Made by a program: the position numbers and the translations under genes. A stretch of DNA of 59,227 nucleotides, from contig JAKSLY010000013.1 in the NCBI GenBank assembly GCA_024400955.1, forward strand, positions 1 through 59,227. Direction: 5' to 3'. Position 1 is the first letter of the stretch. Every line of letters starts with the position of its first letter. The stretch comes from Treponema sp. Its GTDB lineage: Bacteria > Spirochaetota > Spirochaetia > Treponematales > Treponemataceae. Below are positions 58,085 through 59,227 of this stretch, piece by piece. Below the pieces are notes generated by a model. It saw only the letters and a list, made by a program, of their open reading frames with translations. It did no database searches and was not told the DNA's origin.

Positions 58085-58741
58085 ATGAACATTTTTGTAA
58101 CACGACATGGCGAAACTGAATGGAACACTCATTGGAAACTTCAGGGCAGAAGCGACACCGTACTTAACGAAAAGGGCAGGGAACAGGCTGAGCAGACAAA
58201 GATAGGTTTTGAAAATGCAGGGCTTAGTTTTGACAGGGTTTATTCAAGTCCGTTGAGGCGCGCCGTAGAAACAGCAATGCTCATGACAGGCAAACCGGAA
58301 AGTGAAATCATTAAGGATGACAGGATCATCGAATTCTGTTTTGGTAAGGCTGAAGGAAAGACACCGGCAGAAAGGGAGGCCGATCCTGAACTGAAGGACT
58401 TCCATAATTTTTTTGATGACCCTGAAAACTTTGTTCCTCTGAAGGATTGTGAGTCCTTTAATTCTGTGCTGGCTCGCACTGCTGCTTTCTGGGAAGACGA
58501 AATCAAGTCCCTTGAAAATTCCGGAGTTCAAAATGTTCTTGTCGTAACCCACGGTGGAACAATGCAGAGCCTTCTTCTTCATATCGACGGCCGAGAACTT
58601 AAAGACTACTGGAAGTCAAAAATGGCAAACTGCACTTTGAACAAAATTGTTCTTGAAAACGGCAAGTTCAACCTTGAATATACTGGTAAGGTTTTTTACA
58701 AGGAAGACAAGAATTCTGCAGCAGGCTTCTTTTCAAAATGA
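58085..58741 (+). CDS. Histidine phosphatase family protein
   Basis: The 218-residue protein is a phosphoglycerate-mutase-like phosphatase: catalytic VTRHGETEWN (His8), GRSDTVLNEKG, VYSSPLRRAVETA, and the second catalytic His in VVTHGGTMQSLL. Such enzymes remove phosphate from small metabolites; the substrate is not predictable. The ATG lies 6 nt after TATACT (58073-58078) without a ribosome-binding site, so the mRNA may be leaderless. Confidence 0.88.
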   Translation: MNIFVTRHGETEWNTHWKLQGRSDTVLNEKGREQAEQTKIGFENAGLSFDRVYSSPLRRAVETAMLMTGKPESEIIKDDRIIEFCFGKAEGKTPAEREADPELKDFHNFFDDPENFVPLKDCESFNSVLARTAAFWEDEIKSLENSGVQNVLVVTHGGTMQSLLLHIDGRELKDYWKSKMANCTLNKIVLENGKFNLEYTGKVFYKEDKNSAAGFFSK

Positions 58742-58751
58742 ATGTTCTTGC

Positions 58752-58839
58752 ATAGAGAAGATAATGCCGTAAGGTTTCAATACATAGCAAATAGAGTTGC
58801 TGCAAAAAAATTTATAAATGTCATTATTGACTTCTCTAT
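58752..58839. repeat. Inverted repeat between phosphatase and MATE genes
   Basis: ATAGAGAAG-ATAATG (58752-58766) is complementary to CATTAT-TGA-CTTCTCTAT (58822-58839) with a 3-nt bulge; the ~55-nt interior is A-rich. It may act as a bidirectional terminator for the convergent genes. Confidence 0.4.
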
Positions 58840-58841
58840 TA

Positions 58842-59227
58842 TTAACTGTCCTGCCTGTTTTCGACTGCAAGGTTTTTTATCCACTTTCCTTTTTTTAGCC
58901 AGATGGCGGCAATGGCAATCTTTACAAAATCCACGAGCTTGATGCTTGTATACATGAGGACTGGGCCTGCAGTAGTGCAGAGCGCCATGAAGAAAATTCC
59001 GGGAAGAATTATGGCAAGGTTTGTGATTCCGTCTACAAGCATTCCCATCATCGTATCTCCGCCTGCCCTGGAGATGGCAAACTGTGCGTTTACATAAACC
59101 CATGCCGGCATGAAAAGTGCCATTGTAAAGACCATTCTTGAACAGATTCCCTGTGAATCAGGACTCAGCCTCCTGAATACGACTGGAACAAGAAGCATGG
59201 TCATGAGGCCAAAGACTGTCATGATGC
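58842..59227 (-). CDS. MATE-family efflux protein, C-terminal part, cut by window
   Basis: The visible ~127 residues (frame open through the window end) are the C-terminal part of a MATE (NorM-like) cation antiporter: four hydrophobic helices with AISRAGGDTMMGMLVDGITNLAIILPG in parts, the conserved 'aGGdt...p...d...nw...iPl' region of the family, then a basic tail KKGKWIKNL. The rest lies to the right of the window. Confidence 0.8.
   Translation of the reverse strand, partial: IMTVFGLMTMLLVPVVFRRLSPDSQGICSRMVFTMALFMPAWVYVNAQFAISRAGGDTMMGMLVDGITNLAIILPGIFFMALCTTAGPVLMYTSIKLVDFVKIAIAAIWLKKGKWIKNLAVENRQDS

Overview
The window looks like a chromosomal segment of a spirochaete, most probably a host-associated (gut or rumen) Treponema. 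This is inferred from gene content and style: an outer-membrane patatin/barrel protein, many small lipoproteins, a GldA/F/G-like ABC system with a DUF4340 partner, a periplasmic-sensor GGDEF-EAL protein, DUF3842 beside nickel/Lar genes, and a compact layout with little Shine-Dalgarno use at several genes. No 16S gene or species marker is present, so the genus call is an inference.

Positions 1-18,600 are an AT-rich accessory region with no recognisable integrase. From the left: a cut small membrane protein; an Rpn-family PD-(D/E)XK protein; a degenerate exonuclease-like gene with an 83-nt fragment of a paralogue beside it; an ABC-type ATPase plus DUF4435/TOPRIM pair that resembles the PARIS anti-phage system, followed by a PD-(D/E)XK nuclease gene. 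Then comes the most striking block (5,884-13,969): a near-consensus promoter, a ~195-nt strongly structured RNA, a small HTH protein, a zinc-ribbon protein, a nuclease-LOTUS-cold-shock-like protein, a protein kinase with a C-terminal zinc ribbon, two vWA proteins (one with an intact MIDAS, one degenerate), a PP2C phosphatase with a C-terminal winged helix, and two membrane proteins. This is a TerY-P-type kinase/phosphatase/vWA triad wired to an RNA-binding nuclease and an RNA. Its intergenic gaps nearly all carry hairpins, two of which bury a ribosome-binding site. Two coiled-coil genes, a small membrane protein, an IS110-like remnant, a possible 20-residue hydrophobic peptide behind a consensus promoter, an XRE repressor, a WYL regulator and an FlhF/SRP54-like GTPase complete the region. 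A 15-bp dyad, TCTCA-N5-TGAGA, recurs in five intergenic places of this region.

Positions 18,600-43,300 are mostly housekeeping: hrpB-upp, tRNA-Val(GAC), a uracil permease, purC, a nickel-uptake and nickel-pincer-cofactor operon (DUF3842, nikMN/cbiM, cbiQ, cbiO, larB, larC), a LysM lytic transglycosylase divergent from a pseudouridine synthase, a Gly/Pro-tailed protein, the Gld-like ABC operon, a patatin/outer-membrane protein, Hsp33 and a GGDEF-EAL sensor.

Positions 43,300-59,227 mix core genes (rsmG, an aldo/keto reductase with ferredoxin domain, an aminotransferase with an Lrp-type regulator, a MetQ-like binding protein, aspS, a DUF1848 protein, a histidine phosphatase, a MATE transporter cut by the window end) with small accessory inserts: a DUF4160/DUF2442 pair plus lipoprotein bounded by GC-rich repeats, a 99-bp inverted-repeat element, and an AT-rich pair whose first member has a C-terminal motif reminiscent of AcrVA2-like proteins. 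Several genes here start about 6 nt after a good -10 box with no ribosome-binding site, which suggests leaderless mRNAs.
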